A stretch of DNA of 64,000 nt from Symbiodinium natans. Lineage: Eukaryota > Sar > Dinophyceae > Suessiales > Symbiodiniaceae. Shown here piece by piece: positions 31,323-42,300 of the stretch; the stretch's first letter is position 1, and each line of letters opens with the position of its first letter. Where the stretch lies: contig CAJNDS010002485.1 of NCBI GenBank assembly GCA_905221605.1, positions 146,001-210,000 of the forward strand. Direction: 5' to 3'. The notes beneath the pieces were generated by a model. The model ran no database searches. It was not told where the DNA came from and saw nothing but the letters and a program-made list of their open reading frames with translations. Position numbers and translations under genes: made by a program.

Positions 31323-31409
31323 TGGTTCTCAGTAGGGAATGAGGGAATGAGGTACCCTATATACTCCCTTAAAGGGTACCCTAATTCCTTCATTCCCTCC
31401 AAATGAACC
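31323..31409. mobile_element. Fold-back element family 4, copy 2
   Basis: GGTTCTCAGTAGGGAATGAG on the left. The interior GGTACCCTATAT / AAAGGGTACC is inverted and the right end is GAACC. 87 bp. Confidence 0.7.
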
Positions 31410-32421
31410 AAGGGGTTTAGGGCTTGTAGAGATGAGGTTTGCTAAGGGTTTTCCATAAACCCTAAACCCTGGTGTGAAAGCTTAGGGTTTTCAAAAGGGC
31501 TAAAGGCCCGAAAGCTGCTCTAGGGCTCAGGCTTCCTGAGCTGGCTGAAGGTTGAGGGTTTTGGGCTCAAGGTCATTTCCTAAACATTAAACCCTTTTTT
31601 CGGGTTTAGGGTAGCTAAACCCTAAACTTGCCCTAAACCCTAAGCCGCTTACGCATATTCGCTCTGCTGTGCAAGAACACTGATTCACAGCTGGAGTCGC
31701 TGAACGGCGGTCGAATAGTTGGGTTTTGGGGCGTAAGGTTCAGGTCGGTGGTTGAGGGTTTAGGGTTTAGGGTGCAGGAAGATCTTCCACAGCCTTACTG
31801 CCCCCGCAATTCCACGAAAGACAGGGGCTGCGTGGTACAATTGGGGTACGTATATGGGGTGATCCTTGACCGGCTAAAGCACTACAAGCACACTATCACT
31901 GCATCATGCTTGGGGGAGCGGCTGCATTGGCCCTCGCGGAAATCGACGCCCAATGCGCGTCGGAGGTTGCCTCTTCCTCGTCGTCCTGGACTTCCTCTTC
32001 CTGGTGTCGCAAAGGTTCTTGCTATCAGGGCTTTAGGGGAGGAACGACGGTCGCATCATCCTACAGGCATACTTGCTCATGAGCTGAAAAGCTCTGAGCA
32101 CGCACCGCAACTCTTGACCCTCTTTTTTCTGACGCTCAACCACACTGCCTGTCGATTCATTGACCCCCCCGTTCAATTCCTGCTCCGCATGGCCCAAGGA
32201 AATCGCTCACATCGAGAACGGCGAACCCTCTATCAACTTCTCCTACATCCCTTTTTGAACCTCTTATCCATCAGCAACCACCACCACTACCACCACTGGC
32301 CGTTCCGTTTTGGAATAGTAGCCGGCGTGCTGAGTGGAAGGGACCACCGACCAAAGGGAGGGGGGGGGACATTTTGATCGAAAACAATGAAAGAATGGTC
32401 TGCCTTAATGAGCTCAATGAC
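31410..32421. other. Mosaic then unique stretch with a 209-codon frame
   Basis: Telomere-like pieces occur to 31775. A plus frame from 31748 to 32377 starts in telomere-type translation (GLGFRVQ) and continues through 600 bases of unique sequence with no recognised domain and a His/Tyr-rich low-complexity end (HHHYHH). It may be chance. Confidence 0.3.
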
Positions 32422-32523
32422 TTGGGATATTCCCCCGTATACGAGCAGTCCTTAGTAGGGATTCTAATAGGGGGGTACTATAATCCCATTAAGGAGTGTC
32501 AGTATAAAGGGAAAACATCCCAA
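32422..32523. mobile_element. Fold-back element family 1, copy A
   Basis: TTGGGATATTCCCCCGTATA ... AGTATAAAGGGAAAACATCC ends are inverted around AGCAGTCCTTAGTAGGG / CCCATTAAGGAGTGTC. About 100 bp. Confidence 0.8.
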
Positions 32524-32891
32524 TCAATGACCTTCTTCAGATTCCTGCGTTGAAGGCATAATCAGGGCGTTCTATCTACGGGGTTATATTTCGTAGGCTT
32601 CTGTGCAAGACTCACGTGCAACAAAAGCTCCTCAAATCGCAAGTGCTGAGTCCGCTATGGCAACCCCGTGATCGACAAGTGCTGAGTGCTGCGAATGCGA
32701 GTACTGCGGGTTGTGAGGCTAGTATGCCTGGCGTTGCGCTTCTTGCTTCGCGTTGGCGGTGTGCAGCAAACCATGGGCGCAAGGACTTGTCAGCTGTTTT
32801 CGCTGAATCATAGATGCTACGTTCAGCTTCTCTAAGCATTTGAAGGTTCGACCAGCGATCCAGGATTACACAGAAAAGTCACACCTGAAAC
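32524..32891. other. Unique spacer
   Basis: Short opposing frames only. AAGTGCTGAGT occurs twice (32640 and 32678). No gene seen. Confidence 0.35.
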
Positions 32892-32991
32892 TTGGGATGT
32901 TCCCCTTATACTAACAGTCCAGTATAGGATTCTAGTACCCCCTACTACATTCCCTATTTGGGACTGTAAGTATAAGGGGGAAACATCTCAA
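32892..32991. mobile_element. Fold-back element family 1, copy B
   Basis: TTGGGATGTTCCCCTTATAC with mirrored GTATAAGGGGGAAACATCTC and the internal ACTAACAGTCC / GGACTGTAAG pair. Confidence 0.8.
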
Positions 32992-33597
32992 CCCAAAACA
33001 CCCCAGTCATCAGACTCGTGCAAGAGGCTTTGAAACAGAGTCGTCAGTCGCTCATTGGAGTTTTTGTTTTTAACTGTCAAGGTTTACAATCTCTTTATGA
33101 CGATTCAATTTTGAGTTCGTTTTACCGTGTACCCGGTGAATGATTCGTTCAAACATCCAATCGAGTTTTTGCATAAGCACCCGTGCAAAACATTGTCTGG
33201 GTGCTTATTCACATTTCATCAATGCTTACGATTATGCTTTTCAGGGATTAGGCCTTGGAAACCCACCAACGTCGACATCAGAAGCAAAGTTGCAGAACCC
33301 TGAAACCTATAAACCCTAAACCCCGAACCCTATAAACCCTGAACCCTGATCCTTATAAACCCTATACCCTACAAACCCTATAAACCCTATAACCTTAACC
33401 CTAAACCCTGAACCTTATAAACCCTAAACCCTATAAACCTTAAACCCTAAACCCACCTTGGCCCTTCGCGGCCTTGGGTACCCCACCCCGCCTAGTGCAA
33501 GCCTGCACCTTCAACCAAAACATTTTCTAGACTGTGGTATTTCCCTTAGGGTTTAGGGTTTAGGGTTTGGGGTTTATATAGGTTTTTTTGTAGTTTA
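32992..33597. other. Unique stretch then variant telomere-like repeats
   Basis: 33000-33295 has no gene. 33300-33455 consists of CCCTATAAA and CCCTGAACC variants. TTTAGGG units lie at 33545-33575. Confidence 0.5.
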
Positions 33598-33695
33598 GGG
33601 ATGGTCTCCCTTATGCTAACAGTCCTTAGTGAGATTTTTGTACCCCCTTTTCTAACCCCTACTAAGGACTGTTAGTATAAGGGTGAACATCCCAA
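33598..33695. mobile_element. Fold-back element family 1, copy C
   Basis: GGGATGGTCTCCCTTATGCT... / ...AGTATAAGGGTGAACATCCC, with CTAACAGTCCTTAGT mirrored by ACTAAGGACTGTTAG. It is the most symmetrical copy. Confidence 0.85.
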
Positions 33696-33713
33696 TACTA
33701 GACCCAAGACTAA

Positions 33714-33809
33714 CCTAGGAATGCAAGGGTGCCCTTGCTGGTTTCAGGGGGCTTACAAGGGGACCCAAACCGAAAAAAAGGGGAATAAAGGCCTACTCTG
33801 GGTCCTAGA
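33714..33809. mobile_element. Short repeat family 5, copy 1
   Basis: CCTAGGAATGCAAGGGTGCC ... GGCCTACTCTGGGTCCTAG, ~96 bp. Related copies at 52415, 52673, 55617, 60894 and 62159 share AAGGGTxCCCTT, GGGGAA, GGCCTACTC and GGTCCTAG. The ends are only loosely inverted (CCTAGG / TCCTAG). Confidence 0.65.
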
Positions 33810-34451
33810 TACAAGGTTTCTGAACATGTTGTGGGGGCATTCCTCTAAGAAGCATGCTCGTATTCCGGGGTATGGTAGCTATGGAAAGTACAAATAGAGG
33901 CACATACATCTATGTGTGTATATATATATGATTTATATACACATACTCTAAATACAACGCCCACATATATGCATGTGTGTATATTATATCCAACCACTAT
34001 AGAGTATAGAAGAGCAACCCGAAACCTTGTATTCCAGTGCCCGGAGGCCCCCCCCAAAAAAAAAACTAGAAGAGGGATGGCCCGAAAGCATCCATTTGCC
34101 GTGCGTTGACTCCATGCACTTGACTCTTTGCATTCGAACTGTATGCGCTTGGACAAGTGTATGCACTTATATGGTTGCATACTCACTTGTATACTGCACT
34201 TGTATACTGCACGTGCTATGCAATAGAACTGCATAGCATTCAAGTGTTGAATGCCATGCACTTGTGGTGAACTCTATACACTTCATCGGCATTCAATACA
34301 TCTGAAGTTAACGGACTTGAACTCGACATTCTTGAACTTATTGCACTTGAGCAACTGTATTCATTTGAACTTATTGCATTTGAGCAACTGTATGAACTTC
34401 ACTTGTATGCACCCGACTCGACTGCGCACGTCCAATCCACGCGAAGCCATG
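33810..34451. repeat. Degenerate ATGCACTTG-type short repeats
   Basis: TA-rich stretch at 33920-33960, then many imperfect TGCACTTGTATAC / GCACTTGACTC units. They resemble the clean 14-bp array at 37785-38180 on the other side of the satellites. Confidence 0.55.
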
Positions 34452-34853
34452 AAAGAAAAAACAAAAACATCCAACGCGAGGCCGTCAGCCATGAGCATCA
34501 TCGGCAGTCGCTCTGAAGTCCAAGCTCATAGTCCAGAGCGCCTTTCAGGAAGCAAGAACTCAGCATGCACGCATGTACTATGCACTTCCACTACAGCAAA
34601 GACAAAAACATCCAACGCGAGGCCGTCAGCCATGAGCATCATCGGCAGTCGCTCTGAAGTCCAAGCTCATAGTCCAGAGCGCCTTTCAGGAAGCAAGAAC
34701 TCAGCATGCACGCATGTACTATGCCATGCACTTCCACTACAGCAAAGACAAAAACATCCAACGCGAGGCCGTCAGCCATGAGCATCATCGGCAGTCGCTC
34801 TGAAGTCCAAGCTCATAGTCCAGAGCGCCTTTCAGGAAGCAAGAACTCAGGAC
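34452..34853. repeat. ~141-146-bp tandem repeat, three copies
   Basis: The unit containing CATCCAACGCGAGGCCGTCA starts at 34468, 34609 and 34755, with near-identical sequence. Open frames here are repeats of one another, not genes. Confidence 0.9.
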
Positions 34854-34855
34854 AA

Positions 34856-36777
34856 GATCCACAACACCGTCCCCAAGTTGTTTGCGAGGATTTCGAAGCC
34901 CCACAGTTCCGCGGCCACGTTATTTGCGAAACCCTCGAAGCCCCAGAATTCCGCGCCCACGTTATTTGCTAGGTTTTCAAAGCCCCAGAATTCCGCGCCC
35001 ATGTTATTTGCGAGGTTTTCAAAGCCCCAGAGTTCCGCGCCCACATTATTTGCGAGTCGGGGACCATGGTATTTGCGATGGTTTTGGAAACAGCGAATTC
35101 GGGGACCATGGTATTTGCGATGCTTTTGGAACCAGCGAATTCGGGGACCGTGGTATTTGCGATGGTTTTGGAAACAGCGAATTCGGGGACCATGGTATTT
35201 GCGATGCTTTTGGAAACAGCGAATTCGGGGACCATGGTATTTGCGATGCTTTTGAAAACAGCGACTTCGAAAACACCGTCCCCAGTTGTTTGCGAGGATC
35301 TCGAAGCTCCACAATTCCGCGCCCACGTTATTTGCGAGGATTTCGAAGCCCCACAGTTCCGTGTTTGCGAGGATATCGAAGCTCCACAATTCCGCGCCCA
35401 CGTTATTTGCGAGGATTTCGAAGCCCCACAGTTCCGCGCCCACGTTATTTGCAAGGGTTTCGAAGCCCCAGAATTCCGCGCCCACGTTATTTGCTAGGTT
35501 TGCAAAGCCCCAGAATTCCGCGCCCACGTTATTTGCGAGGATTTCGAAGCCCCACAGTTCCGTGTTTGCGAGGATTTCGAAGCTCGCTATTTGCGAGGTT
35601 TTCGCATGTCCGGAATTCCGCTTCCATGCTATTTGCGAGGTTTTCGCATGTCCGGAATTCCGCTTCCCTGCTATTTGCGAGGTTTTCAAGCATGTCCGGC
35701 ATTCCGCTTCCATGCTATTTGCGAGGTTTTCAAGCATGTCCGGCATTCCGCTTCCATGCTATTTGCGAGGTTTTCAAGCATGTCGGAATTCCGCTTCCAT
35801 GCTATTTGCGGGTTTTCAAGCATGTCCGGAATTCCGCTTCCATGCTATTTGCGAGGTTTTCAAGCGTGTCCGGAATTCCGCTTCCATGCTATTTGCGAGG
35901 TTTTCAAGCATGTCCGGAATTCCGCTTCCATGCTATTTGCGAGGTTTTCGCATGTCCGGAATTCCGCTTCCATGCTATTTGCGGTGTTTTCAAGCGCCCA
36001 GTTGTCCGTTACCATGCTATTTGCGGTGCTTTCAAGCGCCACATGTCGGTGACCATGCTCTTTGCGGTGTTTTCGAGCGCCCATATGTCCGTTACCATGC
36101 TATTTGCGGTGTTTTCATGCGCCCAGATGTCCGTTACCATGCTATTTGCGGTGTTTTCAAGCGCCCAGATGTCCGTTACCATGCTATTTGCGGTGTTTTC
36201 ATGCGCCCAGATGTCCGTTACCATGCTATTTGCGCCCGCGTTATTTGCGAGGGTTTCGAAGCCCCAGAATCCGCGCCCACGTTATTTGCTAGGTTTTCAA
36301 AGCCCCAGAATTCCGCGCCCATGTTATTTGCGAAGTTTTCAAAGCCCCAGAGTTCCGCGCCCACGTTATTTGCGAGTTCCGTGCCCATGTTAGCACGTCC
36401 GGAATTCCGCTTCCATGCTATTTGCGAGGTTTTCAAGCATGTCCGGAATTCCGCTTCCATGCTATTTGCGAGGTTTTCGCATGTCCGGAATTCCGCTTCC
36501 ATGCTATTTGCGGTGTTTTCAAGCGCCCAGTTGTCCGTTACCATGCTATTTGCGGTGCTTTCAAGCGTCCGTTACCATGCTCTTTGCGGTGTTTTCGAGC
36601 GCCCAGATGTCCGTTACCATGCTATTTGCGGTGTTTTCATGCGCCCAGATGTCCGTTACCATGCTATTTGCGGTGTTTTCAAGCGCCCAGATGTCCGTTG
36701 CCATGCTAATTGCGGTGTTTTCATGCGCCCAGATGTCCGTTACCATGCTATTTGCGGTGTTTTCAGACGCCCAGGGT
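34856..36777. repeat. 42-bp satellite with several subtype blocks
   Basis: All monomers share TATTTGCG plus a TTTC core. Four subtypes occur in blocks: A (GAGGATTTCGAAGCCCCA...), B (ATGGTTTTGGAAACAGCGAA...), C (AGGTTTTCAAGCATGTCCGG..., 42 or 44 bp) and D (GTGTTTTCAAGCGCCCAGA...). The order A-C-D appears twice (about 35270-36230 and 36230-36777). Because 42 is a multiple of 3, long frames stay open on both strands; these are artefacts. Confidence 0.9.
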
Positions 36778-37170
36778 GTCCGCGGCGTACTACGTCTGTA
36801 CTACAAACAGTCGACTTTCCAGCCACGGAAGCTCCGCGTGTCCGCGGCGTACTCGGCGTACTACGTTTGTGCTACAAAAGTCGACTTTCCAGCCACGGAA
36901 GCTCCGCGTGTCCGTGGCGTACTACATTTGTACTACAAAAGTCGACTGACTTTCCAGCCACGGAAGCTCCGGGTGTCCGCTGCGTACTACGTTTGTACTA
37001 CAAAAGTCGACTTTCCAGCCACGGAAGCTCCGGGCGTCCCCGGCGTACTACATTTGTACTACAAAAGTCGACTTTCCTGCCACGGAAGCTCCGGGTGTCC
37101 GCGGCGTACTACGTCTGTACTACAAAACTCGACTTTCCAGCCACGGAAGCTCCGCGTGTCCGTACTACAA
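36778..37170. repeat. ~62-bp tandem repeat
   Basis: Units GTCCGCGGCGTACTACGTCT... with a GTCGAC core, six to seven copies varying from about 58 to 72 bp. They begin immediately after the 42-bp satellite. Confidence 0.9.
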
Positions 37171-37665
37171 AAGTCGACTTTGGCACCGCGACCACGCCGA
37201 AACCCGCAGAGGGGTTACGTTCGTATGTCAAAAAACGCAAAAACACGAGGGTTTTGGCACCGCGCCAACGCCGCAACCCGCAGAGGAGTTACGTTTGTTT
37301 GTCAAAAAAGGCCAAAACACCATGGTGTTGGCACCGCGCCAACGCCGAAACCCGCAGAGGGTTGTCTGCGGCCACGGAAAAAAGTTCCAAAAACGACGGT
37401 TTTAGCACCGCGACCCGGCGATCACCCGCAGAGGGTTGTCCGCGGACGCAAAGAAACGTAAAAAAAAACGACGGTTTTGGCACCGCGACCACGCCGAAAC
37501 CCGCAGAGGGTTGTCCGCGGCCACAAAGAAACGTAAAAAAACGACGGTTTTGGCACCGCGACCACGCCGAAACCCGCAGAGGGTTGTCCGCGGCCACAAA
37601 GAAACGTAAAAAAACGACGGTTTTAGCACCGCGACCACGCCGAAACCCGCAGAGGGTTGCAATCC
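37171..37665. repeat. 73-bp tandem repeat
   Basis: ACGGTTTTGGCACCGCGACC units at 37471, 37544 and 37617 are spaced exactly 73 bp. Earlier copies are more diverged (66-75 bp). They share CCGAAACCCGCAGAGGGTT. Confidence 0.9.
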
Positions 37666-37784
37666 CGATTGGCGATGTCAACCCAGCCCGCCGCCTTAGA
37701 AAGAGTAATTTTAATTTAGAAATCTAGGACTGGGTACGAAGGTCTAGTAAATTCTACGTAAATCTAGAAATTTGTATTCACTGA

Positions 37785-38180
37785 TTACTAAACTCTATGC
37801 AATTCACTCTATGCAACTTCACTCTATGCACTTCACTCTATGCACTTCACTCTATGCACTTCACTCTATGCACTTCACTCTATGCACTTCACTCTATGCA
37901 CTTGACTCTGTGCACTTGACTCTATGCACTTCACTCTATGCACTTCACTCTATGCACTTCACTCTATGCACTTCGCTCTATGCGCTTCACTCTATGCACT
38001 TCACTCTATGCACTTCACTCTATGCACTTCACTATGCACTTCACTCTGTGCACTTGACTCTATGCACTTCACTCTATGCACTTCACTCTGTGCACTTGAC
38101 TCTATGCACTTCACTCTATGCACTTCGCCCTATGCGCTTCACTCTATGCACTTCACTCTATGTACTTCACTCTATGTTGT
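37785..38180. repeat. 14-bp tandem repeat CACTCTATGCACTT
   Basis: About 28 units with few changes. Translated frames are artefacts. Confidence 0.95.
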
Positions 38181-38256
38181 TGGGTCAGAGGGCTCCGCAC
38201 GGAAGAACCCTTCGCGATGCTTTCGGGAAAACAAACACGATGTAACCCCTAGACAC

Positions 38257-38377
38257 TACAAGGTGGGGTAGTTATAAGTAGAGTTATAAGAGCCCTAAAT
38301 TGGGTTATAAGGATCCTAAATTAGGTTATAAGTCCCTTAACTACAGTTAGTATTGTAAGGGGGCCCCCTCCTTGTAA
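38257..38377. mobile_element. Fold-back element family 3, copy 3
   Basis: TACAAGGTGGGG... / ...GGGGGCCCCCTCCTTGTA ends. The core ATAAGAGCCCTAAATTGGG is shared with the other two copies. Confidence 0.75.
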
Positions 38378-38450
38378 ACCTTGACGCCCAAAAGCCTTAA
38401 GTGTGAAGCCTAAACAAAAAGGGTTTTGGGGGGGGGTGATTATAGTATCA

Positions 38451-38580
38451 TTACAAAGGGGGCCATAGGGTAATATTCTGAGAATCTTTGTCCGACCCCT
38501 CTATTCGAAACTTCCCGTCCCAGGTCTCCTCATCATCCTCGTCGTCTTCTTCGTCCTCACCTTGTGCATTGGCGAAGAGT
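38451..38580 (-). CDS. Candidate terminal exon, acidic C-terminus
   Basis: The minus strand reads QLFANAQGEDEEDDEDDEE, then TWDGKFRIEGSDKDSQNI, then TLWPPL and a TAA at 38453-38451. Composition is strongly protein-like. It lies beside a TTTAGGG block (38581-38705), and the acceptor is unclear. Family unknown. Confidence 0.35.
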
Positions 38581-38705
38581 TGAGGTTTAGGGTTTAGGGT
38601 TTAAGGTTTAGGGCTTAGGGCTTAGGGTTTAGGGTTTAGGGTTTAGGGTTTAGGGTTTGGGGTTTGGGGTTTGGGGTTTGGGGTTTGGGGTTTGGGGTTT
38701 AGGGG
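38581..38705. repeat. TTTAGGG then GGGGTTT variant array
   Basis: About nine TTTAGGG-type units followed by seven GGGGTTT units, a locally amplified variant. Confidence 0.9.
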
Positions 38706-39175
38706 TTTCCAGCAAGGTGCAGGGTTGTCGGTGTTTAGGGGATGGCGGGCTCTAGGCACCTAAGCAACCAAAACCCAAAACCACAAGCTTACCGAAACAC
38801 CCACAAGCTTGGCTGCACTCAGGAGGGTAGCTAAAATCAAACTTTTAGCTGCCTCATTAAGAAACCCAATTAACCCAAAAAGGGTAAGGATCTAAAGTTA
38901 CAGTAAAGTGTCACAAAGTAAGAAACAGATTAATTAATTACATGTCCCAAGGTCCGACCTAGCCATACTTGCTTGTCCTGGAATGGTGGCGGATGACAGG
39001 GTTCTACAGTTCTTGCTAAAGGCGTTCAAGAGAGTCCTGGAGGTGGATACAAGGGCCAAGGGTTCCGCGTGTACTTAGCCCCCTTACCGGAAAACATCCC
39101 TTCGGTTTCGGGTTTCGGGTTAAGGGCTCAGGGTGGCGGCGCTGCCGCAGCTGCAGCTGCACCAGCAGCACCCTA

Positions 39176-39176
<1 letters not shown>
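38706..39176. other. Unique stretch, no gene seen
   Basis: Short frames only. A GCTGCCGCAGCTGCAGCTG run precedes the C tract. Confidence 0.4.

Positions 39177-39240
<64 letters not shown>
39177..39240. repeat. 64-base C homopolymer
   Basis: Uninterrupted C run. Proline or glycine frames over it are artefacts. The length may be imprecise in the assembly. Confidence 0.95.
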
Positions 39241-39242
<2 letters not shown>

Positions 39243-39372
39243 AGGGGGGAGTTCCCCCTCTTGGTTCTCCAGCCGTTGTAGCGCTCGATGTCTTCTTCCT
39301 GAAAAGGGCTCCATGCTCCGGGGCCTGGGGGGGGGGGGGAAAAGGCTTGGCGGGGTGGGCAACCATTGACTC

Positions 39373-39389
39373 TAAACTCCTAAACCCCT
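39373..39389. repeat. Left target-site duplication of LINE
   Basis: TAAACTCCTAAACCCCT, identical to 43839-43855. It is a degenerate telomere-like sequence. Confidence 0.75.
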
Positions 39390-42300
39390 CAAGCTCAAGC
39401 AGAACTGCAGAACGCGGAGCCTTCTTTTACATACCGCGGAGTGTCCAGATTGGACTACGTGCTAGGCAACTCCCTGGCGTTTCAAGCTTTTCAATTGTTA
39501 CATGTGAACCCTAAAGGGTACACGGATCACGCCGTTCTCACAGCAACCTTTAATTGGCAACCGTCGGCCACAACGCTTAACCTTTGGACGATGCCTTCTG
39601 ATTTTGCAAAGCTAGGGCTTTTCTCCAAAGCAATTGGCCAGCAAACGGACTTGGAGTGTGTTCAACAAATATCCACAGCGATTCAACGAAGTGATGACCC
39701 TGGTGAAGCTTTATTGGCCTTTGCGCAAGTATTTGAAGACAGAATAAGCAAGCGGTATTTACAGGTCACAGGCAAACGGATTCCCCCCCAATATCTGGGT
39801 AGATGTAGGGGCAAGCTGGTCAATCTCCCCCGTGCAGCGATTCAAGCATCTTCGGTTGCTAACCTGGCTTCGGACAGAGTCGTATTAAAGAAGCGCCTCA
39901 GGGTACTTGATTGGGTGAAGGAGCTTTTGCATTTGATAGGCAAGGGCGTCTCCTGGGAACAGCAGTGGGTTCTTTGGGGCAAAATTCTGGGATCCACTGG
40001 CTTTAAGCCGTCTTTCTCGGAGTGGATCATCGCAGAAGAAATTATGCAGTATGTTCCATTAGACTTTCCATCTTTGCAGTGGTTGCAAGAGCTGTTGGAA
40101 AATTTGCAAGTAGAAGCGATGCGATGGAAGCAGCTGGTTTGTAAGCAGCAGTCACAATCCTGGAAAAATGCATTGTCTGATGATTGGGCAAAAGGTGGGA
40201 GATTACATGCCAAGTGTGTCAAAAACACTTCATTTGGTACTGTACACTCGTTGGTTATTCAGCATCGCATTTCAGCAAAGTTGTGTCGCGCAACTAAAGG
40301 CCAAAACGCGCAGATCAACACTGCCTCAAAAACAAACGTCGCGATTGGATCGGTCCTTCAGGCAGGAAAACACATCTGGCCCATAGTAGACAAGCGTGGC
40401 AACACCTTGGTTTTGGGCGGCGCTGCCAAGGCTGAGCTTTTGCAACAGTCCTTCACAGTGCGCGAATGGTGTTCGGACCCTGCCAGGGTGGCTAGGGAGG
40501 TACAAGCATTTTGGGACCAGTATTGGAACTCGACAGCCCAACCGAATGGTGCTGTTATGCAGGAATTGGTGCAGGGTATCCCGCAGCTTCCAACCTTTTC
40601 CCACGAGATTTCTAGAGAGGAGCTTGACGAAACAATCAAACAATTGGTGGATGGCAAGACAAGAGGGATGGATGGGTTCAGTGTTCGGGAGCTGAAAATG
40701 CTGACGCATGGTGAACGCGATATGCTATGTGAACTTTTCAACGCATACACCGCCACTTCTCGATGGCCGCAGCAACTACTTAAAGCTTTTGTTGTCTTGT
40801 TGGCAAAAACCCCGAATCCACAAACACCGAAGGACACCCGCCCCATCACGATATTACCCTTGCTATACCGCGTGTGGGCCAAAATCCACGCGAAGAAAGC
40901 GTTGCAGGCAATGACCTCCTGGCTTCCAAAGGATTTATTTGGTTCAGTCCCAGGTCGAAGTACAATGGACTGTGCTTTTGAACTGCAAAGTTTCCTGGAG
41001 TATTCCATGGGATCGGAGTCAGAATTGGTAGGACTGGCGCTTGACTTGAGCAAAGCCTACAATACGATTCAACGAAGTTTCCTGAAACTTGTTGCGCAGA
41101 GATGTGGGTGGCCTGCGCAGCTCATTTCCTCGTATGTTTCTTTCCTGGATGGTTTGGAGAGGTCATTCAAAATCAGTGATGGGCTTCACTGCCCTACGTT
41201 AAGTAAAGTTGGAGTTCCGGAAGGGTGCCCGCTAGCAGTACCCATTATGATCTCATTGACTTGGACGATGACAAATGCTATATCGGCGCAAGGAGGTAGG
41301 CTCTTGTCTTACGTTGACAATTGGGTTACGTTGGTTGACGGGGTACAGTTCCTACAGCCGATGATTCAAAAAATCCTTTGGGCTACGTCTGGGCTGTCTT
41401 TAATCCTAAATCCTAGTAAAACAAGAGCTTTTTCCACCAATTCCGCGGCAAGGGTGCAACTTCGGCAAATGACTTTTGCAGGGCATCCTATGGAAGTCAG
41501 TGCAACCTTACAAGACCTGGGGGTTTCTTTCACGTTCACCAAACAAGTTACATCTACAACGTTGGGTCAGCGCTTTGTAGACAATGAGGTCAAGCTTCAA
41601 CGCTTACAGCTTCAACATTGGGCGTGCAATCGGAAGTTCAAAGTTCTACAACGAGTTATCATGCCATCTATGTTTTACGGAGCTGAGCTGGCGTCAAAAT
41701 CTATGTCGTATTTGGCTCGGGTTCGAGCTCGTTTTTCGGCCGTATTATGGGGGCAATGGCAACATCGGAACCACTATCTGGCGCCCCTTTTCGGGGGTGA
41801 TTTTCTATATGAGCCCTTTATCATCACCCTATTGCAGTCTCTGCGTACCGTCAGGAGAGCTTTCCACAGAAACCCTGGAATTGTGGCACACCGCTGGGAA
41901 GCGGCTTTAGTTTGTGCTAGAAGCAGTGGTCCTTTTCGATACTTCCAAGATCTGTTGAAAATGGTCGGCTGGGAACCATGCCAGGGGTTGCTGATACGGA
42001 CATCTGCAAACACGTTGCATGTGGCCTTTAGTGACGTAGAGGCGTTCCGAGAGCAAGCGCTTGCAGATTGGTTTCAGTATGTGGCATGTAGCCTTCAGAA
42101 CAAGAAAGGTTTCGAAGAGCTTGCGTCGATTGACTTTGGATTGTCGTCTAAGCTCAGGCGCTCTTCAGGAGTGCCACTTAGTGCTCTGGGCAATTTCACA
42201 TCCGGGGCGGCGCTTACAACCGGACAGAAAAAACATTTTCTTGCTGTTGGCGATTCGTTGTGCAAACATTGCGGAGCAGAAGATACCCAACGACATAGGT

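Noticed and set aside
31748-32377. 209-codon gene
   Set aside because: Kept only as an uncertain frame. It starts in telomere-type sequence, has no domain and ends in low-complexity His/Tyr.
37171-37665. CRISPR-like regular repeats
   Set aside because: The 73-bp units are contiguous tandem repeats without unique spacers, in eukaryotic DNA.
34847-37727. Long open frames of 299, 503 and 813 codons over the satellite block
   Set aside because: They are translated tandem repeats (42-bp monomers are a multiple of 3 and lack stops). Frames are open on both strands and cross unrelated repeat families.
37772-38271. Protein of repeated Leu-Tyr-Ala-Leu-His-Ser units
   Set aside because: Translation of the 14-bp CACTCTATGCACTT array.
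39016-39369. Poly-Pro / poly-Gly proteins
   Set aside because: They are frames across the 64-base C run.
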